Below, piece after piece: positions 8,458 to 17,132 of a stretch of 52,408 nt of DNA. Below the pieces are notes generated by a model. The model searched no databases. It saw only the letters and a program-made list of their open reading frames with translations, and had not been told where the DNA came from. This DNA comes from Lachnospiraceae bacterium (GTDB lineage: Bacteria; Bacillota; Clostridia; Lachnospirales; Lachnospiraceae): positions 1-52,408 of the forward strand of contig JAFZDQ010000053.1 in the NCBI GenBank assembly GCA_017561085.1, in the 5' to 3' direction. How positions within the stretch are numbered: the stretch's first letter is position 1; every line of letters begins with the position of its first letter. The position numbers and the translations under genes were made by a program.

Positions 8458-10158
8458 CTATACTTCACTAATAATTCCATTATATACATCTGATTTTGTC
8501 ATTCTTTCATAATCATCAACTTGTACAATTCTCCCTGCATCCATAAGTATTATCTGATCCATTTCCTTTAATACTGATTCCCTATGGCTGATCACAATAA
8601 CCGTCTTTTCCTTCAACCTTGTACGCAGCAAGGAATTAATCTGCAGCTCTGAAGAGACATCCGCATTGGATGTTGCCTCATCTAATATGAATATAGGCCG
8701 ATCCAAAACCAATGCTCTGGCAAGAGCCACCTTCTGCTTCTGTCCTCCAGATAGCATAGCTCCGTTTGCACCAACATTATAATCAAGAGATACTTCTTTT
8801 ATAAAGTCCGCTAGTCCGCTGTCTTCACAGGCTTTATTTATGGTTTCATCATCTATATCTTTATAAAGACGAATATTATTTCTTATGGTATCATTGAACA
8901 AATACACATCTTGACTTACCACCGAAAACAATTCTCGATATTTCATCAAGGATAATTCTTCAATATTAATATCACCAACCCTAATGTTACCCACCTGCGG
9001 TTTACGGAGATGTAAAAGAAGCTCAATAAGCGTACTCTTTCCACATCCATTTTTACCAACAAATGCTGTCTTATGACCTTTCAATATACATAAATTTATA
9101 TTCTCAACGGCAGGTATCTTCTCGTCATAAGAAAAAGTAACTTTGTCAAATATAACCTCATCCCAAACAGGGAGTTCTTTTCCATCTGTACTGCTTTCTT
9201 CTGGCTCTGACAAAAAATCATAATATCTTTTGGTAGAGGGAATTATTCCAGAAAGAAGGTATTTTATATTCAATATTGCAGATATGGGACCGGTAACATA
9301 CGCACTATAAGTAATGAATGCAAAAACAGTTCCTATAGTCAACCCCAAATCAAATACAAGATTTGCTCCAACAATATATATCACAAGTATCATAGCTTGC
9401 ATCATAATAGAATCAATACCCATGTTCCATTGAGACAGCATATTCAATCCTTTAAGTTTTCCAATAGCTTTTTTCTGTTTAACTGAAAACTCCCCTTGTT
9501 TTTGGCATATTATGCCAAGGAGCCTTACTTCCCGCACTCCTCCTATCGTATCACCAAACCATCCTGCATAATCTTTATTAGCTTCAATAAATTGATCCAT
9601 CTTTTCTTTTCGTTTCTTTGCAAAAAACTTCATGACTATATATTTTATCGGAATAATCACAAGAACAATAGCTGTCATTCGGTAGTCAAGAATGAACAGA
9701 CCTATAATCCCTCCGATAATACTAAATATTTGTGTTACAACAAAAAACATTCCTTCATCGGCAATAGATGTAATAGCAGAAATATCCATATTTAGACTAC
9801 TAAAAGTCTCCGCATAATTTTGCTTATCATAATACCCAATCTTAATGTGTAACAAATGGTTAAAGGCCTCTTCATTGAGTTTATACTGTATTTTCGCAGA
9901 TAATCCTATCCTTAACTTTTCAGTAAATAAATCCAAAACTGTAATCATCGTAAAAATCAAAAAAGATGCTAATGCCAAAAAGATGATGAGATTTTTATTA
10001 CCAGCAATAAATCCATCATCCATAATCTTTCTGCTTACTAACGGAATAGCAAAATTAAGTATCGTTGATACAATTAAGCCTCCCATAATCAGGCTTATTG
10101 TAAGTTTATATTTTGTAATTAGCTTTACTAATCTAAAAACGGCTTGTTTATCTGTCAT
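8458..10158 (-). CDS. ABC exporter of the Cys-rich peptide locus (membrane plus ATPase domain)
   Basis: 566 residues forming a half-transporter. Residues 1-310 carry about six membrane helices, and the ATPase has Walker A GKNGCGKST (near 369), signature LSGGQKQK (near 471) and Walker B IFILDEAT (near 494). It would work as a homodimer in the membrane. There is no N-terminal C39 peptidase, which bacteriocin exporters often have; here a separate S8 peptidase lies directly upstream (17-nt gap), so cleavage and export are split between two proteins. AGGGGAAAAT precedes the start. It is the last gene of the RiPP operon and probably exports both mature peptides. Confidence 0.9.
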   Translation of the reverse strand: MTDKQAVFRLVKLITKYKLTISLIMGGLIVSTILNFAIPLVSRKIMDDGFIAGNKNLIIFLALASFLIFTMITVLDLFTEKLRIGLSAKIQYKLNEEAFNHLLHIKIGYYDKQNYAETFSSLNMDISAITSIADEGMFFVVTQIFSIIGGIIGLFILDYRMTAIVLVIIPIKYIVMKFFAKKRKEKMDQFIEANKDYAGWFGDTIGGVREVRLLGIICQKQGEFSVKQKKAIGKLKGLNMLSQWNMGIDSIMMQAMILVIYIVGANLVFDLGLTIGTVFAFITYSAYVTGPISAILNIKYLLSGIIPSTKRYYDFLSEPEESSTDGKELPVWDEVIFDKVTFSYDEKIPAVENINLCILKGHKTAFVGKNGCGKSTLIELLLHLRKPQVGNIRVGDINIEELSLMKYRELFSVVSQDVYLFNDTIRNNIRLYKDIDDETINKACEDSGLADFIKEVSLDYNVGANGAMLSGGQKQKVALARALVLDRPIFILDEATSNADVSSELQINSLLRTRLKEKTVIVISHRESVLKEMDQIILMDAGRIVQVDDYERMTKSDVYNGIISEV

Positions 10159-10175
10159 ATTTTCCCCTAAAAACC

Positions 10176-11525
10176 TTATAAAACACTAATAATACAGTGT
10201 AAAACAGATCTCATATTTTCTTTTTTCAAATTTGAAAATGTAATGCTCTCCTTATCACTGCCTGGAACATTTATAGACAAATTAAGTCCCTTTTTATCTC
10301 TCATCAATTCAATTATCAAATCCGGCTCATCGAAAACCATATCCTGATATTCACTAATTTTTTTTTCGCCAATCAAAATGACGTCTGATTGCTGATTATT
10401 TGTTTGCCAAAAAATATAGTCTTCTATTTTATTCTTATTAACACCTTCTTGCGGCAAGTATTCTAAATCGTATAACACACTATCTATGGAGTCACAACCA
10501 ACATATGCATTATACCCTTCGTCCGCAAACTGCTTTTTCAAAGAGTCAAGAAAACTTATAATATCTACATCTTTTTCGTAAAAGAAATAAGCAATTGGAA
10601 CATCTATTACCCCTGTCTTTTCTTTAGATAACATTATTCGATTTTTTTGCACATTGCTGCTCCAAAAATGATATTCATATTCACAAATATTTAGATTATC
10701 CCTACCCAAATAAACAATATGCTTGCCAAAAATAAAATACGAATTGAACTCTTCCGTATTACATAAAACAATAGTATCTACATCATTGATACAAGTCTGT
10801 AGATTTCTAGTGTCTACCCCAAAATAAAACATAGCTTCTCGTCCCTGATATTCTGGCGATATCCATGCTGTTTCTATCCAATCAGGGGCATAAAGAAACA
10901 TATTCATTTTCTTAGATAATTCTCGCCTAATTTTATTAACAGTCATAACCCCCTTTTTTTCAATTAAGTTCCCAACCTTAGCTGTGACATAAGGTGCCGC
11001 AAAACTGTTCCCTTTATCAACAAAAAAAGAAACGCCTTCCATTTCTATTTCGTGTCCTGGAGGCGCAAAAAAATCAATTCCTTTTTGGATACACATATCT
11101 ATATTTGTATCCAAAATATCTCCTGCCGATACGCCGATTACATTTGAAAACGACGCTGGATAAGATGTATATCCATCATTTGATGATGCTGCTATAATAA
11201 CCATTCCCTGATTTGCGTAGTGGTTTACTATTTTGCGTATAAACTCCTTATCTCGAAAATGAGTAGTACCAAAACTAATATTAACAATCCTTGCCCCACA
11301 TAAATAACACTTTTCTAATCCATTAGGAAGATCCGTAATTGAACCTATTCCATTTGCATCTAATATCTTTTCACTTATAATTTGAATGTCAATCCCATAT
11401 TTGATTATTATTTCCGCACACTTTTCTCCATGCGATAACATCATTTCCTTCTGCTGTATTCTATCTTCGTCTCGTCTAATAATACTGTCTTTAGCTATTT
11501 CGCTATCAAGTATTCCTATTTTCAT
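10176..11525 (-). CDS. S8 (subtilisin-like) peptidase of the RiPP locus
   Basis: 449 residues. The subtilase triad is visible: D7 (GILDS), H32 (SHGEKCAEII) and S174 (GNSFAAP), with the oxyanion Asn N116 (AASSNDG). The fold starts at residue 1 with no signal peptide or prodomain, so it is cytosolic and probably cleaves leader peptides from the modified precursors before export. The C-terminal 250 residues are not recognised. It lies 3 nt after the acyl-carrier-related gene and 17 nt before the ABC exporter. It is the only peptidase for two peptide cassettes, so it probably serves both. Confidence 0.88.
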   Translation of the reverse strand: MKIGILDSEIAKDSIIRRDEDRIQQKEMMLSHGEKCAEIIIKYGIDIQIISEKILDANGIGSITDLPNGLEKCYLCGARIVNISFGTTHFRDKEFIRKIVNHYANQGMVIIAASSNDGYTSYPASFSNVIGVSAGDILDTNIDMCIQKGIDFFAPPGHEIEMEGVSFFVDKGNSFAAPYVTAKVGNLIEKKGVMTVNKIRRELSKKMNMFLYAPDWIETAWISPEYQGREAMFYFGVDTRNLQTCINDVDTIVLCNTEEFNSYFIFGKHIVYLGRDNLNICEYEYHFWSSNVQKNRIMLSKEKTGVIDVPIAYFFYEKDVDIISFLDSLKKQFADEGYNAYVGCDSIDSVLYDLEYLPQEGVNKNKIEDYIFWQTNNQQSDVILIGEKKISEYQDMVFDEPDLIIELMRDKKGLNLSINVPGSDKESITFSNLKKENMRSVLHCIISVL

Positions 11526-11528
11526 CCA

Positions 11529-11771
11529 TCACACCTTCTTATCCAAAACCGAATTGACCATATTATCAATATAATCAAATCGCCGAGTAATAATATCTTT
11601 TTCATCAAAATCAACATCAAATTCTTCTTGAATTTCAAAAAATAAACGCAACAAGTCACGTGGCAACAATCCATTCCTTGGATCCAACAAACTTATTCCC
11701 TCATCAATTTTTATACCGTTATACTTCAAAATCGAATTTGTAATCCATTCTCTTACTTGTTGTTCCATCAT
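11529..11771 (-). CDS. Acyl-carrier-related maturation protein, cassette 1
   Basis: 80 residues with the size and pattern of an acyl carrier protein, like the TIGR04069 family (peptide maturation system acyl-carrier-related protein, from memory). The region that should read DSL is LPRDLLRLFFEIQEEF: helix 2 is well kept, but no serine is available for phosphopantetheine. It is therefore probably a docking or scaffold protein and not a carrier. It follows the TIGR04066-type gene by 11 nt and precedes the S8 peptidase by 3 nt. AGGGAGCAAGAAT is before the double ATG. Confidence 0.75.
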   Translation of the reverse strand: MMEQQVREWITNSILKYNGIKIDEGISLLDPRNGLLPRDLLRLFFEIQEEFDVDFDEKDIITRRFDYIDNMVNSVLDKKV

Positions 11772-11782
11772 ATTCTTGCTCC

Positions 11783-12838
11783 CTAGAATTGTTCATAATC
11801 GGCAAATCGCTTTAACTGTTCTTCAATACGATTAAAAAACATCATATCGTCTAAATCTTTTTCATGCCAGTATTTACCCTCTATATCAGATACTGTACTG
11901 TCAGAAACATATGCATATGTCAGTTCTCTAGAATACAGAGAATTTGAAACAATCGTAAAATTTGAAATATAAAAATCATCAATCTCCGTATTGTACCTAT
12001 ATTTAAAGAAATTATTCATTTCGTCCTTAAACTCATCTGAATATACACCATGCATAAGTGCTAAAATTGTATAATCTACGTCTACCGCATTCATCACTTC
12101 ATATGCTATAATCCCCATATTAAAAGGGTGTTTTTTGTTTAAAGGTAAAATAGGCTCCGGTACTCCAATTATTATCACATCTGGTTTTTCAGTCTTGCTA
12201 ATCAGCCTAACATATTCGTTATATTTAAATATTTTCTCTTGATTTGAATATTTATTATTAAACATAAAATCAGGTGTTGAATGAAATCCAAATAGCTCAC
12301 CGGCTTTTTTTGAGGCAATCTGCGACACTCTATATCCTTTTTTGATAAAATTGGTTCCCAGATATAATTGGATATCAAATTTAGAAACATTATATCCTGT
12401 TCCTAAAATTGCTATTATAGGAACACTAATATCCCTCTTTTCAAGACTTTCGGCCTCTTCAACACTGATTTCCGTCACAAGTTTTATATCATGTATATCT
12501 TTAATCAGAGAACTACATTCAGAATTATTCTTCATTAATGCATCATCATATTTACCAGTAGCAAGAACAACTTCTATGCCTTTTTGTACAAACAACTTAA
12601 GCGCCTTGTCATAGTCTTCAAACGACAAGATATTACAATCCACAAAGAAGACTCTATCAATCTCTACTGGATAACTCTTCGCATCGTCAAGCAAAATAAT
12701 TCTATTATCTTTAGGGTTGTTCACATCCTTAAAAAAACTCCCATAAGAAATCAGATAAGAATACTTATATTTACAAAGCTTCTCATACTTACACAAATAT
12801 CTGTTGTCTACTGAATATGGAAATAATCCTATTCTCAA
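11783..12838 (-). CDS. TIGR04066-type peptide maturation protein, cassette 1
   Basis: 351 residues, resembling the 'peptide maturation system protein, TIGR04066 family' (nat_prod_clost) that accompanies CcpM-type radical SAM enzymes in clostridia. The biochemical role is not known to me. A Rossmann-like segment IPIIAILGTGYNVSKFDIQ sits near the middle, and a second conserved one is KPDVIIIGVPEP; both recur in the cassette 2 copy (ILVIGAGERCCKFDVQ, NPDVIIIGVPGG). A nucleotide-binding regulatory or modifying role is thus plausible. The start appears to be TTG with GAGGAGG upstream. It begins 5 nt after the maturase gene. Confidence 0.75.
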   Translation of the reverse strand: MRIGLFPYSVDNRYLCKYEKLCKYKYSYLISYGSFFKDVNNPKDNRIILLDDAKSYPVEIDRVFFVDCNILSFEDYDKALKLFVQKGIEVVLATGKYDDALMKNNSECSSLIKDIHDIKLVTEISVEEAESLEKRDISVPIIAILGTGYNVSKFDIQLYLGTNFIKKGYRVSQIASKKAGELFGFHSTPDFMFNNKYSNQEKIFKYNEYVRLISKTEKPDVIIIGVPEPILPLNKKHPFNMGIIAYEVMNAVDVDYTILALMHGVYSDEFKDEMNNFFKYRYNTEIDDFYISNFTIVSNSLYSRELTYAYVSDSTVSDIEGKYWHEKDLDDMMFFNRIEEQLKRFADYEQF

Positions 12839-12843
12839 TGAAC

Positions 12844-14271
12844 CTACACCTCCTCAAATTCACATCCATATTTTTTTAGTACGATATAATTTCTTATGGT
12901 ATTTTCCACATTTTCTTTTGTTTGAGTGCACCATTTCAATCTTGCCGATGAATCTATTTTTCCATCCTTTTGTGCTTTAGCAACACATTGATAACACATC
13001 TTATAACACCAACAATTTTTACATTGCTCTGTAGTCAGCTGTGCTATATTCAAAATACTTAATGCTTTATCAATTGCTATTCCCTCTTCAAGATTGCCTA
13101 TGCATAAATCATCTGATGTTTCATCTACTCTTTCACATGGGAAAAATTTCCCATCAACGGTCACAAAAAACCTTTGTATTCCGGGCAAACACTGACCACC
13201 AGGGCTTATTCTATCCTCAAATCCCTCTTTACCCACATATCTGTCGCACATCGTTTGCTTAATTGATGAGATCTCACTACCAAAAACTGTCGGCTTATAT
13301 ACGTTAAACATTTCTTTCTTACAAGCATATAAAAACACTTTAAAAACCTCATAGTTAGCATCTGCATAGTTTTTATAATCATATTGGATAGCATCTTTCC
13401 TATTAACCTGATTTACAAAAGTACCATTTACGCCAATATTCTTTACTGTATCATAACTCATAAAGAAATCATTTGAACATCCGACATCTTGAGACATATC
13501 AATTACAGCATTGAATGCAATTCTCTCTATAGCTTCCGGAAATCTTTCTTTTATAGCCTCTATATTTTTCATAACTGTATCGAAAGAGCCCTCATTGCTA
13601 TTTGCAAACACTCGATTTTTATTATGAATTTCTTTCGGTCCATCTAAACTAACAGTAATATTGAATCCATTTTCAATCAAAAAATCTGCTATATCCAAAT
13701 TAAGCAGTGTAGCGTTTGTAGTTATGTTGAAATTAATTTTTTTACCACCAAATATTCCTCTAGCATAAGTAACTATTTCTTTAATTAAACTGATTTCCAA
13801 TAAAGGCTCACCGCCATAGAAACCTATTGAAATATCACTACTATTGGAAGAATGGCTTGCCAAAAAATCAATCGCTTTTTTAGCCGTGTCTACAGACATC
13901 CTTGCTTTGGTATGTGTACGATTAATATAACTTCCAGAATAAACACAATACTTGCATCGCAAATTACAATTCTGCGTCACTTGAAGAATAATCGATGACA
14001 TATTACTATTTAGGAGATCCTGCAAAACTTCCGCTTCAAAATGTGATACACTGTTTATTATTCTCTTTTCAGACAAATACCCATGCCCTGTTAGAAATTG
14101 TATGGTTTCTCTTAAAGATTCAGGTATTTCACGATCTATATTATCCTTCCATTCAGATAAAAAAAGATACAATTCTCTCGAAATAGATACTATAGAATTA
14201 ATATTCACATCATATAGATAATGCTTTTTCGCCTCTTCAAAAAGATAATAATTTGGTTTTCTCATATGCAT
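12844..14271 (-). CDS. ccpM: Radical SAM/SPASM Cys-rich peptide maturase, cassette 1
   Basis: 475 residues. The [4Fe-4S] radical SAM motif is CNLRCKYC (C102, C106, C109), followed by a GFYGGEP SAM-binding segment. The C-terminal SPASM-type cysteines lie in GGQCLPG, FPCERVDE, and CKNCWCYKMCYQC. It matches CcpM (TIGR04068-type) maturases and should install thioether or related links on the Cys-rich precursor encoded 74 nt upstream. I chose ATG at 14271 (AGGAG 7 nt before it) over an earlier start at 14319, which would begin inside a strong hairpin. The N terminus then aligns with the cassette 2 enzyme. Residues 1-80 probably bind the leader. Confidence 0.9.
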   Translation of the reverse strand: MHMRKPNYYLFEEAKKHYLYDVNINSIVSISRELYLFLSEWKDNIDREIPESLRETIQFLTGHGYLSEKRIINSVSHFEAEVLQDLLNSNMSSIILQVTQNCNLRCKYCVYSGSYINRTHTKARMSVDTAKKAIDFLASHSSNSSDISIGFYGGEPLLEISLIKEIVTYARGIFGGKKINFNITTNATLLNLDIADFLIENGFNITVSLDGPKEIHNKNRVFANSNEGSFDTVMKNIEAIKERFPEAIERIAFNAVIDMSQDVGCSNDFFMSYDTVKNIGVNGTFVNQVNRKDAIQYDYKNYADANYEVFKVFLYACKKEMFNVYKPTVFGSEISSIKQTMCDRYVGKEGFEDRISPGGQCLPGIQRFFVTVDGKFFPCERVDETSDDLCIGNLEEGIAIDKALSILNIAQLTTEQCKNCWCYKMCYQCVAKAQKDGKIDSSARLKWCTQTKENVENTIRNYIVLKKYGCEFEEV

Positions 14272-14291
14272 ATATGTTCTCCTGAAAGCAG

Positions 14292-14325
14292 AAGACCTTG
14301 CTTGAATTTCTTCACGCAAGGCCTT
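14292..14325 (-). promoter_or_regulatory. Hairpin between precursor 1 and its maturase (attenuator or stabiliser)
   Basis: 15-bp arms with two non-Watson-Crick positions close on a GAAA loop (minus strand), a stable GNRA tetraloop. It lies directly after the precursor gene and before the maturase ribosome site. It has no long T-run, so partial termination or protection of an upstream mRNA fragment would both give excess precursor over enzyme. Confidence 0.65.
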
Positions 14326-14344
14326 CTCAAAACACCGTCCTTTA

Positions 14345-14542
14345 CTAAGAATTCAGTAGCAAAATGGGAGCTCTATTCTGAATGCTAGTAGTGCTATTCT
14401 GAGCATCTTTTGCAATCTGAGTACCATTTGCTTCTCCAATGCTGTGGCAATTCTGGCATTTACAAACGCAAAAACAAGTACATGAGCATGATGCATAAGC
14501 CATAAACGTGCCACTTTCCATTCTCATTTTCTTTCCCAGCAT
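14345..14542 (-). CDS. Cys-rich RiPP precursor peptide 1 (CLI_3235-like)
   Basis: 65 residues: a short basic leader beginning MLGKKMRM, then a core with seven cysteines in an alternating CxC pattern (C19, 21, 23, 25, 27, 29, 32), then a polar Ser/Asn/Thr-rich tail. This is the layout of CLI_3235-type bacteriocin precursors that pair with CcpM radical SAM enzymes. AAAGGAGG stands 9 nt before the ATG. The LGKK leader start is shared with precursor 2. The modified product should be exported by the ABC protein after S8 cleavage. Antimicrobial activity is an inference from the family. Confidence 0.85.
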   Translation of the reverse strand: MLGKKMRMESGTFMAYASCSCTCFCVCKCQNCHSIGEANGTQIAKDAQNSTTSIQNRAPILLLNS

Positions 14543-14582
14543 ATTTGCATTCCTCCTTTCTTGTTAAGATACAATATGGAAA

Positions 14583-14605
14583 TAGATAATTTTTTCAATT
14601 ATCTA
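14583..14605. promoter_or_regulatory. Perfect inverted repeat upstream of precursor 1
   Basis: TAGATAATT and AATTATCTA, with a 5-nt spacer, lie between the DUF6033-like gene and precursor 1. It could be a repressor or activator site for a precursor promoter, or a weak terminator of the gene before; there is no convincing T-run. Confidence 0.45.
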
Positions 14606-14626
14606 ATCCCACTAAAAGCATTACAT

Positions 14627-15211
14627 TCATCCTCTAATATCAAAATTTGAAACAGGATATAAATCTGTTTTCATTGTTGAATTTAAATCCATCTTAAACT
14701 GACGGGATAAATCCTCCAAATCTTTTCCTTGAAATTCTTTCGTGTATAAAGCATCCTCCTGTTCTTGGTTTTCTCTTTTTTGCTCTATTTTTTTATCCTC
14801 TTCTTTTTGTTTTGATTTTTTATCCTTAATCTTTTCCAACCATTTATCAATTTCAGAATCTGTTCCACCACCATCTGTCACAGTACATACCGTCATAGTT
14901 GTATATTCTTCACCAAATTCTATAGATATAGATTTTAGGGTTGATCCATGTGCTATTGCTGATTTTTGTGCCTCTTTTACGTAATCTGGAGCCTTTGCCA
15001 ATTCTCTCTCTAGCCATTCTCCAGTTTTTTCATCTGCCATAGCTTTCCGTAATAATCCACCCGTTATAGAAACAGCCGCATTTTTCCCTGGAGTAAGACA
15101 TCCATACTTATTTGTAAGATAATTTGAATACTCTCTCACATTGTTTGGCTTTTTATTATTAGTTACCCAATTATTCACTGAATACTGATTATTCGCAGTA
15201 GTAACTTTCAT
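14627..15211 (-). CDS. DUF6033-like protein
   Basis: 194 residues resembling DUF6033 proteins of Lachnospiraceae, recognised from the SNYLTNKYGCL / ISGGLLRKAM / AQKSAIAHGSTLKS-type pattern. A Gly-rich turn and a long charged Lys/Glu/Gln helix follow (about residues 125-165). Function unknown. No signal peptide is seen. ATG at 15211 is chosen because AAGGAGG lies 8 nt before it; a longer reading start at 15250 lacks one. It precedes precursor 1 by 84 nt. Together with the FliD-like and FlxA-like genes upstream, it is a third protein of flagellar or export flavour inside the RiPP locus, which suggests a link to secretion. Confidence 0.65.
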   Translation of the reverse strand: MKVTTANNQYSVNNWVTNNKKPNNVREYSNYLTNKYGCLTPGKNAAVSITGGLLRKAMADEKTGEWLERELAKAPDYVKEAQKSAIAHGSTLKSISIEFGEEYTTMTVCTVTDGGGTDSEIDKWLEKIKDKKSKQKEEDKKIEQKRENQEQEDALYTKEFQGKDLEDLSRQFKMDLNSTMKTDLYPVSNFDIRG

Positions 15212-15253
15212 GTCATAAACCTCCTTCATCATATCTTTCATAATTATCAAGTA

Positions 15254-15481
15254 TTATTTCCTTATAATCCGAAGCAAATCCAAATACTGTTCCCCCGTCA
15301 ATGGATTAGGTTCTTTAAGTTCATCTGGCGTGCCAAGTTTGTGTAAAATTGATTTAATAATATCAATAGTCTTCTTAACAAGGTATCTCAAGTTCTCACC
15401 TCTTTTCACTAATAATAGTCCTATCATAAAACCAAATACCATAGTGGATATTCTTGTCCAAAGAAACCTTGATTCCGGCAA
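15254..15481 (-). CDS. Small membrane protein, possibly truncated at its start
   Basis: 75 residues with one membrane helix near the N terminus (MVFGFMIGLLLVKRG) and a charged helical tail. Not recognised. The longest reading begins with TTG at 15481, inside the left arm of the palindromic element, and neither this TTG nor the internal ATG has a good ribosome site. The element may have removed the original start, leaving a broken gene. It ends 42 nt before the DUF6033-like gene. Confidence 0.4.
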   Translation of the reverse strand: MPESRFLWTRISTMVFGFMIGLLLVKRGENLRYLVKKTIDIIKSILHKLGTPDELKEPNPLTGEQYLDLLRIIRK

Positions 15482-15695
15482 TTTGGAAACCGGTATTCCG
15501 GATGCCGGAAACCGTCTTAATTCTGCTTGGGTGATATGTGCTTGGATTGTCTTCGTTTGTCAAGCCCTTGCCGCTTCAGCGGTGCGAAGCAGGCTTTACA
15601 AACGAAGACGATTCATGCAAACTACCAGTTGCAGAATTGAGATGGTCAAGAAGCGGTTTCCTGTCACCGGACAGGCGGTGTAATATCGCCCGGAT
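15471..15695. repeat. Long imperfect palindrome (MITE-like element or structured RNA) between the two cassettes
   Basis: The two halves are reverse complements over about 100 bp each. Matching pieces from outside inward are GATTCCGGCAAT with AATCCGGGCGAT, GGAAACCG, AATTCTGC, GTCTTCGTTTGT (12 of 12) and AAGCC; the centre is CCGCTTCAGCGG. It contains no gene, and its GC content is higher than that of its neighbours. I see no clear target-site duplication. It may be a non-autonomous mobile element, or a transcribed structure separating two transcription units. The remaining bases up to 15734 hold nothing else. Confidence 0.7.
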
Positions 15696-15734
15696 TATTC
15701 ACCATAGATGGCATTAATATCAAATCTATTATTT

Positions 15735-15989
15735 TTACATCATATTCATACAGTCCAAAATAGTCTCTGCAATCCCACCTACAGTTACAAGATTATGCTT
15801 CTTTATCACATTTTCCGAAATCCTTATTGTATACTTTTCTTGTATATCAATATACAAATACACCATATCTCTTGGATTTATATAGTATGGTTTTCCAAAT
15901 ATATTCGCATTTATATCATCAATCTTTTTCCCAGTTAATGAAAATATATTTGAACACACCTCACGCTCTATCGCTTTTTTATCCACCAT
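15735..15989 (-). CDS. Acyl-carrier-related maturation protein, cassette 2
   Basis: 84 residues, a diverged copy of the cassette 1 protein. The shared core is NPRDMVYLYIDIQEKY against LPRDLLRLFFEIQEEF. As there, the carrier serine is absent, and PRD stands in its place. The start is taken at ATG 15989 (13 nt after the TIGR04066-type stop) because a longer reading to 16046 would overlap that gene without a ribosome site. The site here is weak (AAGGGAAATAG), which suggests coupling to the gene upstream. Confidence 0.72.
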   Translation of the reverse strand: MVDKKAIEREVCSNIFSLTGKKIDDINANIFGKPYYINPRDMVYLYIDIQEKYTIRISENVIKKHNLVTVGGIAETILDCMNMM

Positions 15990-16002
15990 TACTCTATTTC
16001 CC

Positions 16003-17112
16003 TTATAAAACCGAAATATTTGCATATTCCTGTAATGTTGATACAAGTTTTTTTATGGATTTTTCCTTCGTCTTGTTATCAAAAATAGTAAATGTACTTG
16101 TCCCATCCGTTTTCTCAATAACAAATTGAGTATTACATGTAATATATGACAGTTCCTTATCTGATTTAGATACTGGGTAATTGAGTGCAAAATTGCTTAC
16201 ATATACCTGATCCACCTCATAATCATATTTGTTGTAAAGTTGATTTATAACGTCATTCAAATATCCCTGCATATTATCTACATAAAGTGAGTTAAATATG
16301 ATGTAATCAGCCATAACCGCATGGGAAACATAATAGTTTAATATGCCAAATTCGTTATGGAAGAAATCATCATATGGAAAAGCTCCTCCTGGCACTCCAA
16401 TAATTATCACATCAGGATTTTCTTCCTTGTACAGTTGCAAAATATATTTATTAAATCCAATAATCTTAGTGGATTCTGAATCTTCGCCGTAGCTAAACAT
16501 AAAATCCGGAAATGCATGAAATCCATAAAACTCAGAATAATTTTTGCTGCCAATTTGAGTTATCTTATAATTTCTTTTATGTAATTCTCTCCTCAATTCC
16601 AATTGCACATCAAACTTACAGCATCTCTCTCCAGCTCCGATGACAAGTATTATAGGAGCAGGTACCTTTTCTATAGTTCTATCATTTATGTCAATATCAT
16701 CATTTAACCGTATTTTATTTCCGTCATATAACTTCAAATTTGGGTTATTGTGTGTTTTTTCAAGCAACAGCTTTTGAACTGATAAGCTCAATTTTCGTAG
16801 CACAATAACTTCTATCCCTTTTAATAAGGCATCTTCTATTTTATGTATAATTTCTGTTTCCGATATCGGTAAAAATGATTCTGTTATTATTAAAATATCT
16901 GCATTTTTTATCAAGCGATTATAATCGGATTCGACACAAATCTTTGTAGCTATCCCTATCTTAGCTCCTGCATCTTCACCCTCATATCCCCATCCTCTCG
17001 GTGCGACACAAAATAATCTCAGGTCTTCTTTATTAAGATAAACCGTCATATCCATGTGCTGTAAAACATGAATATCCGTTACATCGTATGGATATAGGAC
17101 AACTCTCTTCAA
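16003..17112 (-). CDS. TIGR04066-type peptide maturation protein, cassette 2
   Basis: 369 residues, clearly a paralogue of the cassette 1 protein: APIILVIGAGERCCKFDVQ in the middle and ENPDVIIIGVPGG later occupy the same positions as the corresponding segments there. Both look like Rossmann-type strands and loops. Specific activity unknown. The start is TTG at 17112 with AGGAGGAAATCTT before it, a good spacing. It lies 20 nt after the maturase gene and 13 nt before the acyl-carrier-related gene, the same order as in cassette 1. Confidence 0.75.
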   Translation of the reverse strand: MKRVVLYPYDVTDIHVLQHMDMTVYLNKEDLRLFCVAPRGWGYEGEDAGAKIGIATKICVESDYNRLIKNADILIITESFLPISETEIIHKIEDALLKGIEVIVLRKLSLSVQKLLLEKTHNNPNLKLYDGNKIRLNDDIDINDRTIEKVPAPIILVIGAGERCCKFDVQLELRRELHKRNYKITQIGSKNYSEFYGFHAFPDFMFSYGEDSESTKIIGFNKYILQLYKEENPDVIIIGVPGGAFPYDDFFHNEFGILNYYVSHAVMADYIIFNSLYVDNMQGYLNDVINQLYNKYDYEVDQVYVSNFALNYPVSKSDKELSYITCNTQFVIEKTDGTSTFTIFDNKTKEKSIKKLVSTLQEYANISVL

Positions 17113-17132
17113 AAGATTTCCTCCTACGAACT

